NCBI GenBank assembly: GCA_019448385.1
Contig: JAGTXO010000030.1
Location: forward strand, 124,001 to 188,000
DNA: 64,000 bases
Reading direction: 5' to 3'
Source: Diacronema lutheri
Lineage: Eukaryota; Haptophyta; Pavlovophyceae; Pavlovales; Pavlovaceae
The notes under the pieces were generated by a model. It was not told the DNA's origin. It made no database searches and saw only the letters and a list, made by a program, of their open reading frames with translations. The position numbers and the translations under genes were made by a program. Of this stretch, positions 20,201-32,900 are shown piece after piece. How positions within the stretch are numbered: the first letter of the stretch is position 1; each line of letters begins with the position of its first letter.

Positions 20201-23200
20201 TCTGCGGCCGGCGCCTCGCGCCTCTGCGCCGCGCGGGCGCGCGCCCGCCGCCCGCACACGCCGCGCCGAGTTCCCGCGCGCGCGCTGCGCAACCCGACAG
20301 CGACGCGCCGGCGTGCGCGCCGCGGCGCTCGGCGCCTGTCGGTGCGCCGCCGCGCGCGCGTGGCCTGTGCGCGGCGCGCGCACGGCGCGTCCTCGACGTC
20401 GCCGGCCGCGCGGCGCGGAGCGCGCGCCTCGGCGCGCGCATCACGCGCCAGCGCACGCCGGGCCCGTCATCGGAGCCCTGCACGGCCGAGAGCGGCGACG
20501 GCGCGGGCGCCGGCGGCATCGGCGCGGCGGCGCCTGGCGCGGCGACGATGCGCGCCACCGGCGCGCGCGCAGCGCGCGCTGCGGCGGCGGCGGTCGGTGG
20601 CGCCTCGCGTCTCGCGCGCCGCGCGATGGCAAGCGCCGCCGCCGCTGCCACCTCCATCGCCGGCGCTGCCGCCTCCACCGTCGCCGCCGCCGCCGTTGCC
20701 ATCGGCGCGGCCGTCACGTCACCGGCGTTCGCCGCGGCGCGTGGCATGGCGGCCGCATGCGTCGCTGCCTGCGCCCGCCCCACCGCCGCGCAGGCGGCCG
20801 CGTCGCGCGCGCTCGGCGCGCTCTTCGTGCTCGTCGACGCGGCCGACGCGGCGGGCGACAGCGACGCCGCGCTCGGCGCGCTCGCGGCCGCGGTCGACGC
20901 GACGGAGCTGCGCCCGCCGCCGGCCTTTTGGCGCGCGGGCCGCGCCGCGGCGTACGCACCGCGTCCGCCGCCCCTCAACTCGGCGCGGCCGCGCTACAAC
21001 CGGCGCGCGCGCGCACCTAGCCCTCCCGTCGCGGCCGCGCCGCGCAATCTCGAGCGCGCGGTGCGCGAGCTCACGCGCGCCGCGCGCGCTGAGCGCGAGC
21101 GCGCGCCGGCGCCGCGCGGCGCGCGCGGCGGCGTGCTCCACGCGCTGCGCGCGTCGCTCCCCGTGCACGCGCGCGTTGCGCTCGGCACGGACGCGGAGCT
21201 GCGCGCGGACATTGCCGCGTTCGCGCGCGCGCGCCGCGAGCTGCACAGCTTCACCGACGCCGAGGTGGCGGCGCTCGCGCGCCCGGACGGGCCGCCGCTG
21301 CCCGTGCGGCTCGCGTGCACGGCGGTCGCGCGCGCGCGCGGCGTGACCGTGCTGCTCGACATCGTGCCGCGCGGCGGCGGCGCACCCGAGCGGCTCGTGT
21401 GCCGCGCCCGTCGCCGCGGCGCCGCCACGCGCACGCCACGGCCGACAGCCGCCGTTATCGCGCGCGCGCCTTGCATAGCGGCGCGCGTTGGCCACACTGA
21501 GCCGGCGCGCGCGTGCGCGGGCGGACCGATCGGGGTCGTGCGCCTCCGTTCAGCGCGCCGCCGTTCTTGGCGTGGGGCGCGGCTCGACGTGCACACCCGC
21601 GAGCGGCTGGCCACACCGGTGCCATGCCACGTCGTGGCCTGCGCCGCCGCCTCGGCCATCGGCGCGTGCGTCGCTCGCGCGCGGCTTGGGCTTGCACGGC
21701 TGGCGCGCGCGTGGCCCTGCGCCTCCGCTCCACTAGCCACTGCTGCTGTCGCCTTCGCGCCTGCCGCCGACGGTGTTTTCCCCGCCGCACTAGCCGCTCC
21801 TGCATCCGCCTTCGCGCCTGCCGCCGATTTTCCCGCCCCACTAGTTGCTCCTGCATTCGCCTCCGCGCCTGCCACCACCGGCGTTTTCCCCGCGCCACTA
21901 GCCGCTCCCGCTGTCGCGTCCGCGCCTGCCGCCGCGGGCGTGTCTTCCGCCCCACTAGTCGCTGCCGCTGCCGCCCTCCAGGCCGCCTCCGACGGCGTTT
22001 TCCCCGCCCCACTAGTCGCTGCCGCTGCCGCCTTCCAGGCCGCCTCCGACGCCTTTTCCCCCGCTCCACTAGCCGCTGCCGCTGCCGCCCTCCAGGCCGC
22101 CTCCGACGGCGTTTTCCCCGCTCCACTAGCCGCTGCCGCTGCCGCCCTCCAGGCCGCCTCCGACAGCGTTTTCCCCGCCCCACTAGTTGCTCCTGCATTC
22201 GCCTCCGCGCCTGCCACCACCGGCGTTTTCCCCGCGCCACTAGCCGCTCCCGCTGTCGCGTCCGCGCCTGCCGCCGCGGGCGTGTCTTCCGCCCCACTAG
22301 TCGCTGCCGCTGCCGCCCTCCAGGCCGCCTCCGACGGCGTTTTCCCCGCGCCACTAGCCGCTCCCGCTGTCGCGTCCGCGCCTGCCGCCGCGGGCGTGTC
22401 TTCCGCCGCACTAGCCGCTCCTGCATCCGCCTTCGCGCCTGCCGCCGATTTTCCCGCCCCACTAGTTGCTCCTGCATTCGCCTCCGCGCCTGCCACCACC
22501 GGCGTTTTCCCCGCGCCACTAGCCGCTGCCGCTGCCGCCCTCCAGGCCGCCTCCGACGGCGTTTTCCCCGCCCCACTAGTCGCTGCCGCTGCCGCCCTCC
22601 AGGCCGCCTCCGACGGCGTTTTCCCCGCCCCACTAGTCGCTGCCGCTGCCGCCCTCCAGGCCGCCTCCGACGCCTTTTGCCCCGCTCCACTAGCCGCTGC
22701 CGCTGCCGCCCTCCAGGCCGCCTCCGACGGCGTTTTCCCCGCGCCACTAGCCGCTGCCGCTGCCGCGTCCGCGCCCGCCGCCGCGGGCGCGTCTTCCGCC
22801 CCACCAGCCATCGCCGCCGCGCCCGCCGCCAACGCGCGCACCGCCAACGTGCCCGTTGCCAACGAGGCTACCGCCACCGAACCAGCCGCCCTTGAGCTTC
22901 CCCTCCAACCCGCCAACTCGGCGCTGCTTGCGTGGGCGGGCGACGCGGCTGCGCGCCGGCTGGCCGCCGCCGCCGCGAGCGCCGGCCTCCCGCAGGCAGA
23001 GGTGGAGCGCATCGCCAGCGGCGACATGCTCGCCTCAACCGTCGACGCGTGCTGCGAGGTCGTGCTGCGCGTGCACGGGCAGGCCGGCGGCGGGCATGTC
23101 TGCCACGTGCCGCTCGCCGCGCAACCCGCGGTGTTTCAGGACGACGCCGAGCGCGCCGCGCTGCTGCACCGCCTGCGCAGCGAGGCGACAACGCAGGCTG

Positions 23201-23879
23201 TCATCGGCGTGTGGAGCCCGTCGGACGAGCGCGGCGGCGCGGGCGGTGACGACGGCGCGCAGCTCGCCTCCGGCCATTTCACCGCGTTGCGCCTTGTGCG
23301 CGTCGCGCGCGCGGGCGAGCATCGCTACGACGCGGTGCTCGTCGACACGCTCGCGTCGCCCTGCAGGCAGGCGCTCATGCTCGCCAAGGCGATAACTGCC
23401 ACGCTGCACGCGGCGGGTCTCGACATTTCGCGCGTGCGCCGCGCGCTGCTGCTCAACGAGGCGGCGCAGCGTGGCGCGACGTGCGGCCTCGCGATAGTGG
23501 GCGCGCTCAACGACGCGCTCGCCGCGGCGGGCTGCTCGTCCGCGCCGCGCACGTTCAGCGTGGCGGACATGTACGCTGTCGGCGAGCGCCTCCGCGTCGC
23601 GCTGACCGGCGCGGCCAGCGATCGTGCGCCGGGCGGCGTCTGCGCGGTCACGAGCGCGGTGCGCGGCGGGGGCAGCCCCGATGGCGCCGAAACGCCGCCG
23701 CAGACGCGCGGCGCCAAGGCCGCCGCTGGCGTCACCGCCGCCGCCACCGCCGCCGCCACGCCGCCGCCGCCCGCGCTGGGCGCCGCCGCCGCCGCCACCG
23801 CCGCCGCCGCCGCTGCTGCCGCCGCCGTGGCCGCGCCGCCACCGCCGCCACCGCCGCCGCCGGCCGGCGACGCGGGCGA

Positions 23880-23955
<76 letters not shown>

Positions 23956-26900
23956 GCCGCGCGCACGTTCTTGAAGCTCGCGCCCAGGGCGCGCGCGGCC
24001 GCCTCGGCGCGTGAGGCGTTGCGCGCCGCGTGTGCGCGCGCGGACGCGGCGGCGTCGTCACACGCGTCGGCGCCGCACGCGCCCGCCGGTGCGCGCCGCC
24101 GGCGGCGCGCGGGCGCAGGCGAGCTGGCGCTCGCGGCTGCGCGCGCGCTCGCCTCGACGGAGCACGGCGATTTGACGGACGACGCGCTCGAGGCCGCCGT
24201 CGAGCAGGAGCTGGGCGACGAGCGCGGCCAACTGCTGCTGTGCACGCGGGGCGCAGCGGCGCAAAGGCCCGCGCTTTGCCGGCTCCTGAAGCACGCGTGC
24301 GCGTCGGCGCGCGCGGCGAAGCGCGCGCAATTCACGGTGTTCGTCGTGCGCGCGGCCACGCGCGGCGAGCGGGGGGGCGCCGCCGCGAGGCGCGTGGACT
24401 CGGTGGTCGAGCTGTCGTGCGCGCTGCACGAGAAGGCGGGCGCGCTCGGCGGCCTCCAGCGCGTCTGTGTGCGTGGCTTCGCCCTCGAGCGCCGCCGGAC
24501 ACTCGACGCTGGCGCCGAGGCCGGCGCGTCCGCCATCGGCCAGGACGAGCAGGTCGAGGCAGAGGCGGGCGAGGCGTGCGTCGCCGGCGTGACGATGGCC
24601 AAGCAGCTGCGTCAGTTTGCCGAGCAAGCTGCCCGCGACGACGTGCTCTTCCACGTCGCCGTGTCCGAGGCCGACGCCCACGCCCGGCTGGCGCGCGTTG
24701 CGGGTGACGATGTCGGCGCGTACAGCGTCGTGCTCGCAGTCGCCGGGCTCGTCTGGCTGGCCAAGGCCGACGAGGTTGCGCCGGCGGCCGCCCAGCCCGC
24801 CGCCGTGCCGCCCGCCGCCCCGCCTGCTGCCGCCACGTCCGCCGACGCCGAGCGCGACGCCTCGCCTTCCGACCGCCTGCGCGCGCTGACGCTCGCCGTG
24901 CGAGTCGCGCTCGCGCGCGGCGTGCTGCGCCACCTCCTCGCCGACGCGTCGCCGGGCGCGTCCGCGACCGCTGGCGGTAGTTGCGCGACGCCCGTCGAGG
25001 CGGCCACGTCCGCCGCCGCGCCGCCCGCCACGGGCGTCGTGACGAGTGGCGTTGCGGCGGGCGCTGTGGCGGCCGCACCGGCTGCTGCGGGCGGTGCGAT
25101 GGCGGGTGCATCGCCCATCACGCGGCCGGCGAAGCGCGCGCGGCGCACGCTCACCGCCGCTCCAGCCGCCTCGGCCGTTGCGGCCGCTGGAGGCGCACGC
25201 GCGGGCGCACGCGGCGCGGCCGGCGCGCCTCGCGCGCGCGCCGCGCGCGCGCCGGCCGAGTACGTCTGGCTTGCCATCGCGCGCCGGATGCTGGCGGCGC
25301 GACACGCGGCGGCCGCGGGCGGCGACTTTGTCGCGTCGTGCGTCGCCGCGATGCAGGCCGAGTACGGCGACGGCTGTGCCGTCGTCGTCGGCGACGCGCC
25401 TGATGACGCCTTGGTCGAGGCTGCGGCGGCGGCGCTGCTCGAGGGCAAGCACGCGGCGGTGAGCCTCGGCTGCGTCGACCGGCCGGCGGTGCTCGTCGTG
25501 CAGCGCGCCGTGGACGCGCCCACGTCGCGCGTGCACGGGTGGTGCGCGCACGCGGCGGGCGCCGCCGAGTTTGACGAGGGCGCCGCGCACGGCGTGTTCA
25601 ACGCGATCGTCGAGCGCGCGTGGGCGCTGCGTCCGGACCCGGCCGACGGCAGCCCGCCGCCCACGCGCACGTGGGAGGTCGAGCAAATCGCTGGCGACGC
25701 GCCCGACCAGGCGGGCGTGGCCGCGCTGCGCGTGCTCTACGCGCTCGTCGCGGCGCACGGCCGCTACCGCTCGGCCGCCGCGCTCTTTGGCGCGCTCGCG
25801 CAGCTGCACGCGCCCGACGCCGCCGGCGCGCGCGCGGAGGTCGTCGCGGCGGCGTGCGCGGTGCCGCCCGGCGCGCGGCCGGGCGCCGCGCCGGCGGCCG
25901 CGCGGGACGACGCGAGGGAGCGCGCATGGGACGGCGCTCAGATCGCCGCGCTCGCCGTCGGCGCGGACGCTGCGCGCAGGCGTGTCGCGCCCGTGCGCGC
26001 GCTCGTCGACGCGCTCGGCACGCCACCGACCTCGGCGATCACGGGCGGGCCGGCGGTCCGGCTCGCGGGCGCGGGCGACGGCGGCCACGGTGCACGGTGG
26101 GTGGGCGGGCAGGCGGCGACGCCCGCCGAGCAGCTGCCGAGGGAGCTGCTGCGCGCCTACCACGAGGCGGTGCTGTGCGTCACGCCCGGCAGCCTCCAGC
26201 TCGGCCCGGCGGCGCTCGACGCGGTCACGCGGCCGCGCGAAAACGACACGCTGGAAGGCCTCCTCGCGCGCGTCAGCTGGCAGTGCGGCGCGAGGGCGAG
26301 CACGTGCGCCATGCTCGCCACGTTTTCCGAGCAGGCGGGCACCGGCTCGCGCGTCGCGCTCAAGGCCCTCCGCACGAGCTCCGACCTGGCCGGGCTGACG
26401 GCGGCTGCGGTCGGGCAGCAGGCGCCGCAGACGCCGCCGCCGCCGCTTCTCGTGATGCTCGGCCGCTGCCCCAGCCCGCTCGTCGGCGGCGGCCTCTTCC
26501 CGCCCGACCGCGCGACGGGCGAGCCGGCGGTGCACGCGGCGACGTCCGAGCTCGCCGTCGAGCTGCTGCGCGACGCGCGCGCGCTGGCCGGCACGGACGG
26601 GCGGCTCGTCGTGCTGTGCCTCGAGGCGTCCAACCCGCTCTGGTTCTGCCCCAAGGTGCGCGAGCTCGAGCTGCCGCGGACGCGGTCGGACGGCGTGCGC
26701 GCGTCCGGCTGCACCTGCCCTGCGACGTGCAGCGATGCGCGCGGCGCGGCGGGTGGCGCTGCCCGCGGCGCATCGACGCGGCCGGCGGCGCGCGCGATCA
26801 ACAAGGCGGTGCTCGACCACTTCGTCGCGCTTTTCGGCCGCGAGGGCTTCGCGACCTTTGAGTTTGCGGGCGGCGGCGAGGCGAGCTGGCTGTGCGACAG

Positions 26901-29900
26901 CGCGGCCGGCACGACGACCGTCGCGGCGTGCGCGTCGCTGCCGCCGCGCATGGGCGATGGGCAGCTGGCCATCCGGCGGCACACGCTCGGCACGGGCGCC
27001 GACGCGCCGGCGCACGCCGTCGTCTCGCTCCGCGTCGCGCACGTGAGCCACGCCATCCGCCGCGCGGCGGACGACGGCGGCGCGCGCGCCGAGCGGATGG
27101 CGCGCGCCGCGCGCGCGTTCTGCGATGTGGCGGCCGCGCTGCGCGTCGACGCGATCCTGGCGGAGGTGCCCGAGGACCGCCCGACGGGCACGCCCTTCCT
27201 TGGCGGGCTGCTCAAATGTTGGGACAAACGCAACGGGAGCTCGACGGCGCCAGCCACGCTCGCGCTCGGAGACGTGCGCGAGGTGGCCAAGCGGACGGCC
27301 GACGCAGCGGCCGGCCGAGCGGACGAGGTCCCTGCGGCTGGCCGTCCGCAGGTCGCGGCGCGCGCGTGCGCTGGCGCGATTGGCGGCGGCGCGGGCGCGG
27401 CGGGCGCCTCGGACGCTGCGCCGCGTGCACTGGCGGGCGCGTCGGGTGCGCGCACGGACGGCGGCCCTGCCGACGCACCGCGCCAGCTGGAGAGCCGCTA
27501 CGGCGAGGCGAGCAAGCTCGACCTACCCCAAGATTCCACTACGGGCCGCGTCCTCGACGCTCGCGAGGCCCAGGACCGCGCGCGCGTGCCTGCTGCGCCC
27601 GACGGCACAGCGCTGCGCCGCGTGCTCGACGCCGTCGGCGCGGGCGCGCCCGCGCAGCGCAGCCCGCGCTGGCACGACGAGCGATGGGAGGAGGTCACGG
27701 GCAGCAAGGTTGGCGACGTCGTGAACGACAACGCCGGCGTCGCGCACGAGACGCTCACCGACGAGTACGTGCACCGGCGGCGGCGCGAGGTGCGGACCAA
27801 GGCGACGACCGCGGGCATCCTCGGCGAGGCCGTCGCGCTGCGCAAGCTGGCGGCCGCGTACGGCATCACCGTCGTGTGCAACCTGCCGATGGTGCGTGCG
27901 GACCCGCACGACAAGAGCGCGCCGTTCGCCTTCTCGCCGGACGGGCTCGCCATCCTCCCCGAAAACAACGAGCAGGTCCTCGTCGAGGTGAAGACGCTCA
28001 CCAAGGCGGGCGCCACGGCGCACGAGGACGGGCCGCCGCAGCCGCACCGCGATCAGCTGCAGCTCGGCATGCACGTCCTCGGCGTGAGCAAAGCGCTCTA
28101 CGTGCAGTACCTCAGGCACGAGGACCGGATCGTCGTGCACGTCGTGACGCGCGGCGCCGGCTGGCTTGCATTCGCGCAGCCGAGGGTGCAGGCCTTCTGG
28201 GCGCGCGTCGTCGAGCGGCGCGCGCGGCTCGAGCGCGCGCGCGCCGACCACCCGGCTGCGAGCCGGCGGCACCGGCGGCAGCAGACGCCGGCCGGGCCGC
28301 CGCTCGTGCTCGCGCTGGACGGGCGCATCCCCGCCGCGCGCGCCGCCGCGCTGCACGCCGTCGCGCACGGCACCGCGAGCGCGGCGGCGGTGACGGCGGC
28401 GGCGGCGACGGGCGACGCGACGGCGTTGCAAGACGCGATCGCGGCGCTGCGCGCGCCCGTCGGCAATGCGGCGATCGACAGCGCAGCGCGTGCGGAGCGC
28501 GCGGCCGTCGAGCGGGCGATCGCGTACCTCGGGCAGCCGGCAGGCGACGCCGCCGCCCGCGGCACGGCCGAGGCGGCCGAGGAGGAGAGGACGGTCGACG
28601 CCGACATCTGCGCGTTGCTGCACCAGCTCGGCGCGAGCGTGGCGCACGTGCACGTCGAGGACGCGGATTGCGTCACGCGTGAGCATTGGGGCGGGGCGGT
28701 GCTCGCTGCAGCGGGCGACCCGTCGAGCGCCCCCGCCATTTCGAGCGTCATCGTCGCGCACATCGTGCGCCTCGCCGGCTTTGGCGTCGAGCTCCCGCAG
28801 TCGATTCGCGTCGCCCCCAGCACGGCCGACTGGCACGAGGGCTGGCTCGACGTGCAGTGCGTGCTGCTGCGCACGCGCCGGCGCGGGCGGCGCGACGACG
28901 ACTTTGTGGCCGTCGTCAGGCGCGGTGGGCGCTGGTTTGCGTGCGAGCCCGGCCGCGCGCGGCGGCTGCAGTGGCGGTCGGTCCTGCGCCGCGCGCGCGG
29001 CGGCGTCGACGGGACCGGCGAGGAGGCGTTCGCGGTCGTCTACGTGCGGCGCGGCGACGCGGCCGGCGACGCGGCTGGCGACGCGCAGGCCGAACGGGCG
29101 CGCGGCGGGCGCGCGCGCAGGCGCACGCGCGGCGGCACGCGCAAGCGCAAGCGCGGCGCCTCCGCCGGGCTCGAGGCGGCCGCGCCCGCCGGCGCGCCGG
29201 CGGGCGCTGCTCACCGCCCGCCCGCCAGGCGTGCCACGGTCGCCGCGCGCACCACGCGCTCTGTGACCGACGCGCGGCACTCGGCGCCTGCCGCCACGGT
29301 TGCACCTGTCTTCGACTGGCGCGCCGGCCGCCCGCCCCCTGCCGCCGCCGCCGCCGCCAAGCGCGGCCAGGCGCTCGAGCCGGGGCAGTTCGCGCGGCCG
29401 CGTGGGCGCGCGCCATGCGGCAAGGTCTGGGACAGAGTCTCGGGTGCGTGGGCGGACAAGCCGACTGGTGCTGCCGTCGCCGCCGCGCCGCCGCCGCTGC
29501 CGCCCGCCGCCGCGCCGCCGCCCGCCGCCGCGCCGCCGCCCACCGCCGCGCCGCCGCCCGCCGCCGCGCCGCCGCCCGCCGTCGCGCCGCCGCCCGCCGC
29601 CGCGCCGCCGCCGCCGCCGCCACCGGCGGCGCTCGGCCGCCGGCAGCACGTCGGCGCGGGCGGCAGCGCGGCGGGCCGGCGGCTCGCGGCCATCGCACGG
29701 CGGGAGCGCGGCGTGCGCGCGCCGCCGCCCGCCGCGCGCTTCCTCGCCACGCTGCCGCCACCGCCACGCGACGGCCTCGCGCGCACGAGCAAGCAGGCGC
29801 GCGCGAGGCGCAACGCGGACGGACGGCCGGCGCACGCGCGCGCGGCCAACGCGCGCGCCTTCTACCGCGGCGTGGAGCTCGGCGTGCACGCGACGCGCGC

Positions 29901-32900
29901 CATCGTCGACGCGCGCCACGCCGACCTGCCGCAGGCCGTCTTCGTGGCGGAGGCGCGGGCGATCGTCGCGCGCTCCGCCGGCGGCGGCGCGCTGCTCGCG
30001 CCGGACGACGTGCGCGACCTGTGCGACGCGCAGACGGACGCCGATCGCGCTGCGATCTGGGCGTCGGTGGGCGCGCACGAGGCGACGCGCATCTTCGCGC
30101 TCGTCACGCGCAACGCGAGCTTGGCGGGCGCGGCGCTGCTCGTGCTGCACACGCCGGCGGGCGCGCCGGCGCGCGCGCTCGGGCTCCTGGCGACGCGCTC
30201 GCGCGCGCCGTCGACGGGCGCGCCGCGCGACGCGCACAGGGCGCTGGTGCAGCGGTTGGACGTGCTGATGGACGCGATCGCCGCGGCGCGAGGCGCGTCG
30301 CCGCTCGAGCTCGAGCTCGCGCTCGCGCCCGAGCCGCAGAGCGCGTGCAACGCGCGTGCGGCCGCGCTGCTCTGCCTGCAGGCCGTCGCGGACGCGAGCG
30401 GCCGTCCCGCCGCTGAGGACGCGCTGGCCGCGCTCGACGACGCGCGCGGCATCGACCGGCACTGCCACGCCGTCCGGCAGCAGATCGAGGCGAAGCTCGC
30501 GTGGCGGCGCGCCGACGGCGCCGTCGGCGTTGACGGCGCCGACGGCGCGCCCGCGCTCGCGCCTGCCGCCGCACCGCCGGCGTGCGCGCCGGCGCACGCT
30601 GCCGGCGAGGCGGCGGTCGACCAGGCGATCGTCACGCGGGTGCGCGACGCGCTGCGCGCGTGGGCGACGACTGGCACCGCGCCCAGCGCGGCGGTGCTCG
30701 ACGACGCCTGCGCCGCGTACACGGCCCGCGCACGCGCGCGCAAGGACGCGCGCACGGCGCTGGGCCCGACGCGCGCGGCCGAGCTGCTCGCCGCGGCCGC
30801 GCGCGGCGGAGCCGACGGGGCGGATGCCGCGCGCGCGCTGCTCGGCGGCACGCCGCGCCTGCTCGTCGTGCTCCTCTGCGTGCCCGTCGCCGCGCCGTCC
30901 GGCGAGCCGCCGCGCCCGGTCGGGCTGCTCGTCGCCGACCGGCCGACGGACGACTCGCGCCCGGCCGCGCTCGTGCGCTACGACTTTGCGCCGCTCGACG
31001 CGGACGTGGCCGTCGCGGTCGGCGCGCATGCCGTCGCGCTGGCCAGTGCGATCTGGCCGCTGCTCGCGGCCGAGGGGGAGCCGCGGCCATCGCCCGTCGT
31101 GCGCTCGCAGCCGCGCGGCGGCGACGATGGCGCGCGTGCGCTCGCAACGTTCGCGTGCCTCGACGCGCTGATGACCGCCAGCGTCGGCGCGCACGGCCTC
31201 GCGGGCGGCGCGGGCATGCTGCCCGCGCTGGTCGCGCGAGGCGCCGCGGCCGCCCAGCGCGAGCGGCAGCTGCGCGCGGCCGCCGAGAGGCTGGGCGGCA
31301 CGGTCGCTGGGTGGCCGGACACGGGCGCGAGCGCGGCGGGCGCGAGCGTCGACGAGGAGGCGCGCACGTACGAGGTCGAGGCGGTCGTCGACGAGCGCCG
31401 CAAGGCGGGCAAGAAGGTGACGTTCCAGTTCCGGATCAGGTGGCGGGGCTACGACGAGAGCGCCGACACGTGGGAGCCTGAGGCCAACGTGAGCAGCGAC
31501 CTCGTCGCCCAGTTCCGCAAGACGCGCGACGAGCAGAAGCGGCGCGCGGGCGTATCGGGCAGCGGCAGCGGCGGCGCGGGCGCGGCGTCGGCATTGGCGT
31601 CGGCGCCGCTTCGCGCGCACGGCGAGTCGGGCGCCGCGGGCAAGCGCGCCGCGGCGGGTGCCGCCGCGAGCGCGCGCGACGCCGCGGGCGCGCGCGCGCC
31701 GAGCGTTCCCCGCGCGCGCGGCGTCGAGCGCGCGCGCGTGGACGAGCCCGCTGCGCCGAGCGCGCGCGCCGCCGGCGGCGCGACGGCGCGCACGCGCGTC
31801 AGCGTGCTCCCGGGCTTCGTGGTCAAGCGCTCGACGCTCAACGCGGGGCCGCAGGCGGTGACGGCGCAGCCCGGTGCGCGGAAGGAGCTGCGGCGCATCG
31901 CGGCGGCCGTGCACAGGCTCACGACACAGGCGTACCGCGTCATCAACAAGGTGGTGCGCGACGAGGCTGCGGTGGCGAGCGCGCAGGCCGTCGGCGCGGC
32001 GTCGGGCGGCCCGTCGACCAGCGTGCACACGTCGACCACGATGGACAAGGGAACCGTCCGTGCGATCTTCTCGGCCATCGGCTGGCACAAGGACGAGAGC
32101 ACGTACGGTGCAGCGCCCCGAGGCAAGCCCGCCGAGCAAGCCGCCGCGCAGACCAAGGCGGCGACGGCGCGCGCCGTCGGCGAGATGGCCGAGGGCGTCC
32201 AGCCCGTCTGCGCGGTGGGCCTCACGGAGATCCTCGAGGCGGAGGCGACGCAGGTGTCCACCGCGTGCCTGATGCATCCATCGCGCGTCGTGAACGGGCT
32301 GCTCCGCGACGTCGTCCGCGCGGCAGTCGAGCGCGACGAGGCGCTCGTCGCGCTGCCCGAGATGCAGCGAAACGCGCGCGTGCGCGAGCTGTGCGAGCGG
32401 CTGCTGCGCGGCGACGTGGAGGGCGCGCGCGTCGGCTGCCCCGCCGCGCTCGACCGCCACCTGCCCGACATGGTCCTCCACAAGATCGACTACAAGTGCA
32501 CGCCCACGAAAAGGTGGAACTACGACCGGCACACGACGCGCTACTTCCTCGTGCAGATCCGCACCCTGCAGCACGTGGCCGAGGGGCAGGCGCTGCTCTG
32601 CCGGCTCGCGCACATCCACACGCAGCTGACCGGCCGGCCGCCGCGGTACAATGTGGCGCCGCTGCGCACGCACAATGTGCGCGCGAGGCGTGGCTGCCGC
32701 TGCCGCCGCCGAGCGCCCAAGCGCGCGCGCCGCCGCCGTGCGCGCCGCCCCGCGGCCAGGTTGGTCACGCGCCCGCGCGCTCGCGCGCCGCGCGCTGCGC
32801 GCAGGTGCCGCGCAACGTGCGCCTCGCCGCGAGCGCCATCTGGGTGACGCTTTCGGATGACGAGCGCAAGGAGCTGCGCGCGCGGCTCAAGGCGCTGGAC

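Noticed and set aside
27523-32673. Minus-strand open frame of over 1,700 codons
   Set aside because: It is the antisense of the giant gene; its translation is Arg/Ala/His-rich with no domain, while the plus strand carries YqaJ, chromodomain and Fanzor motifs. High G+C explains the lack of stops.
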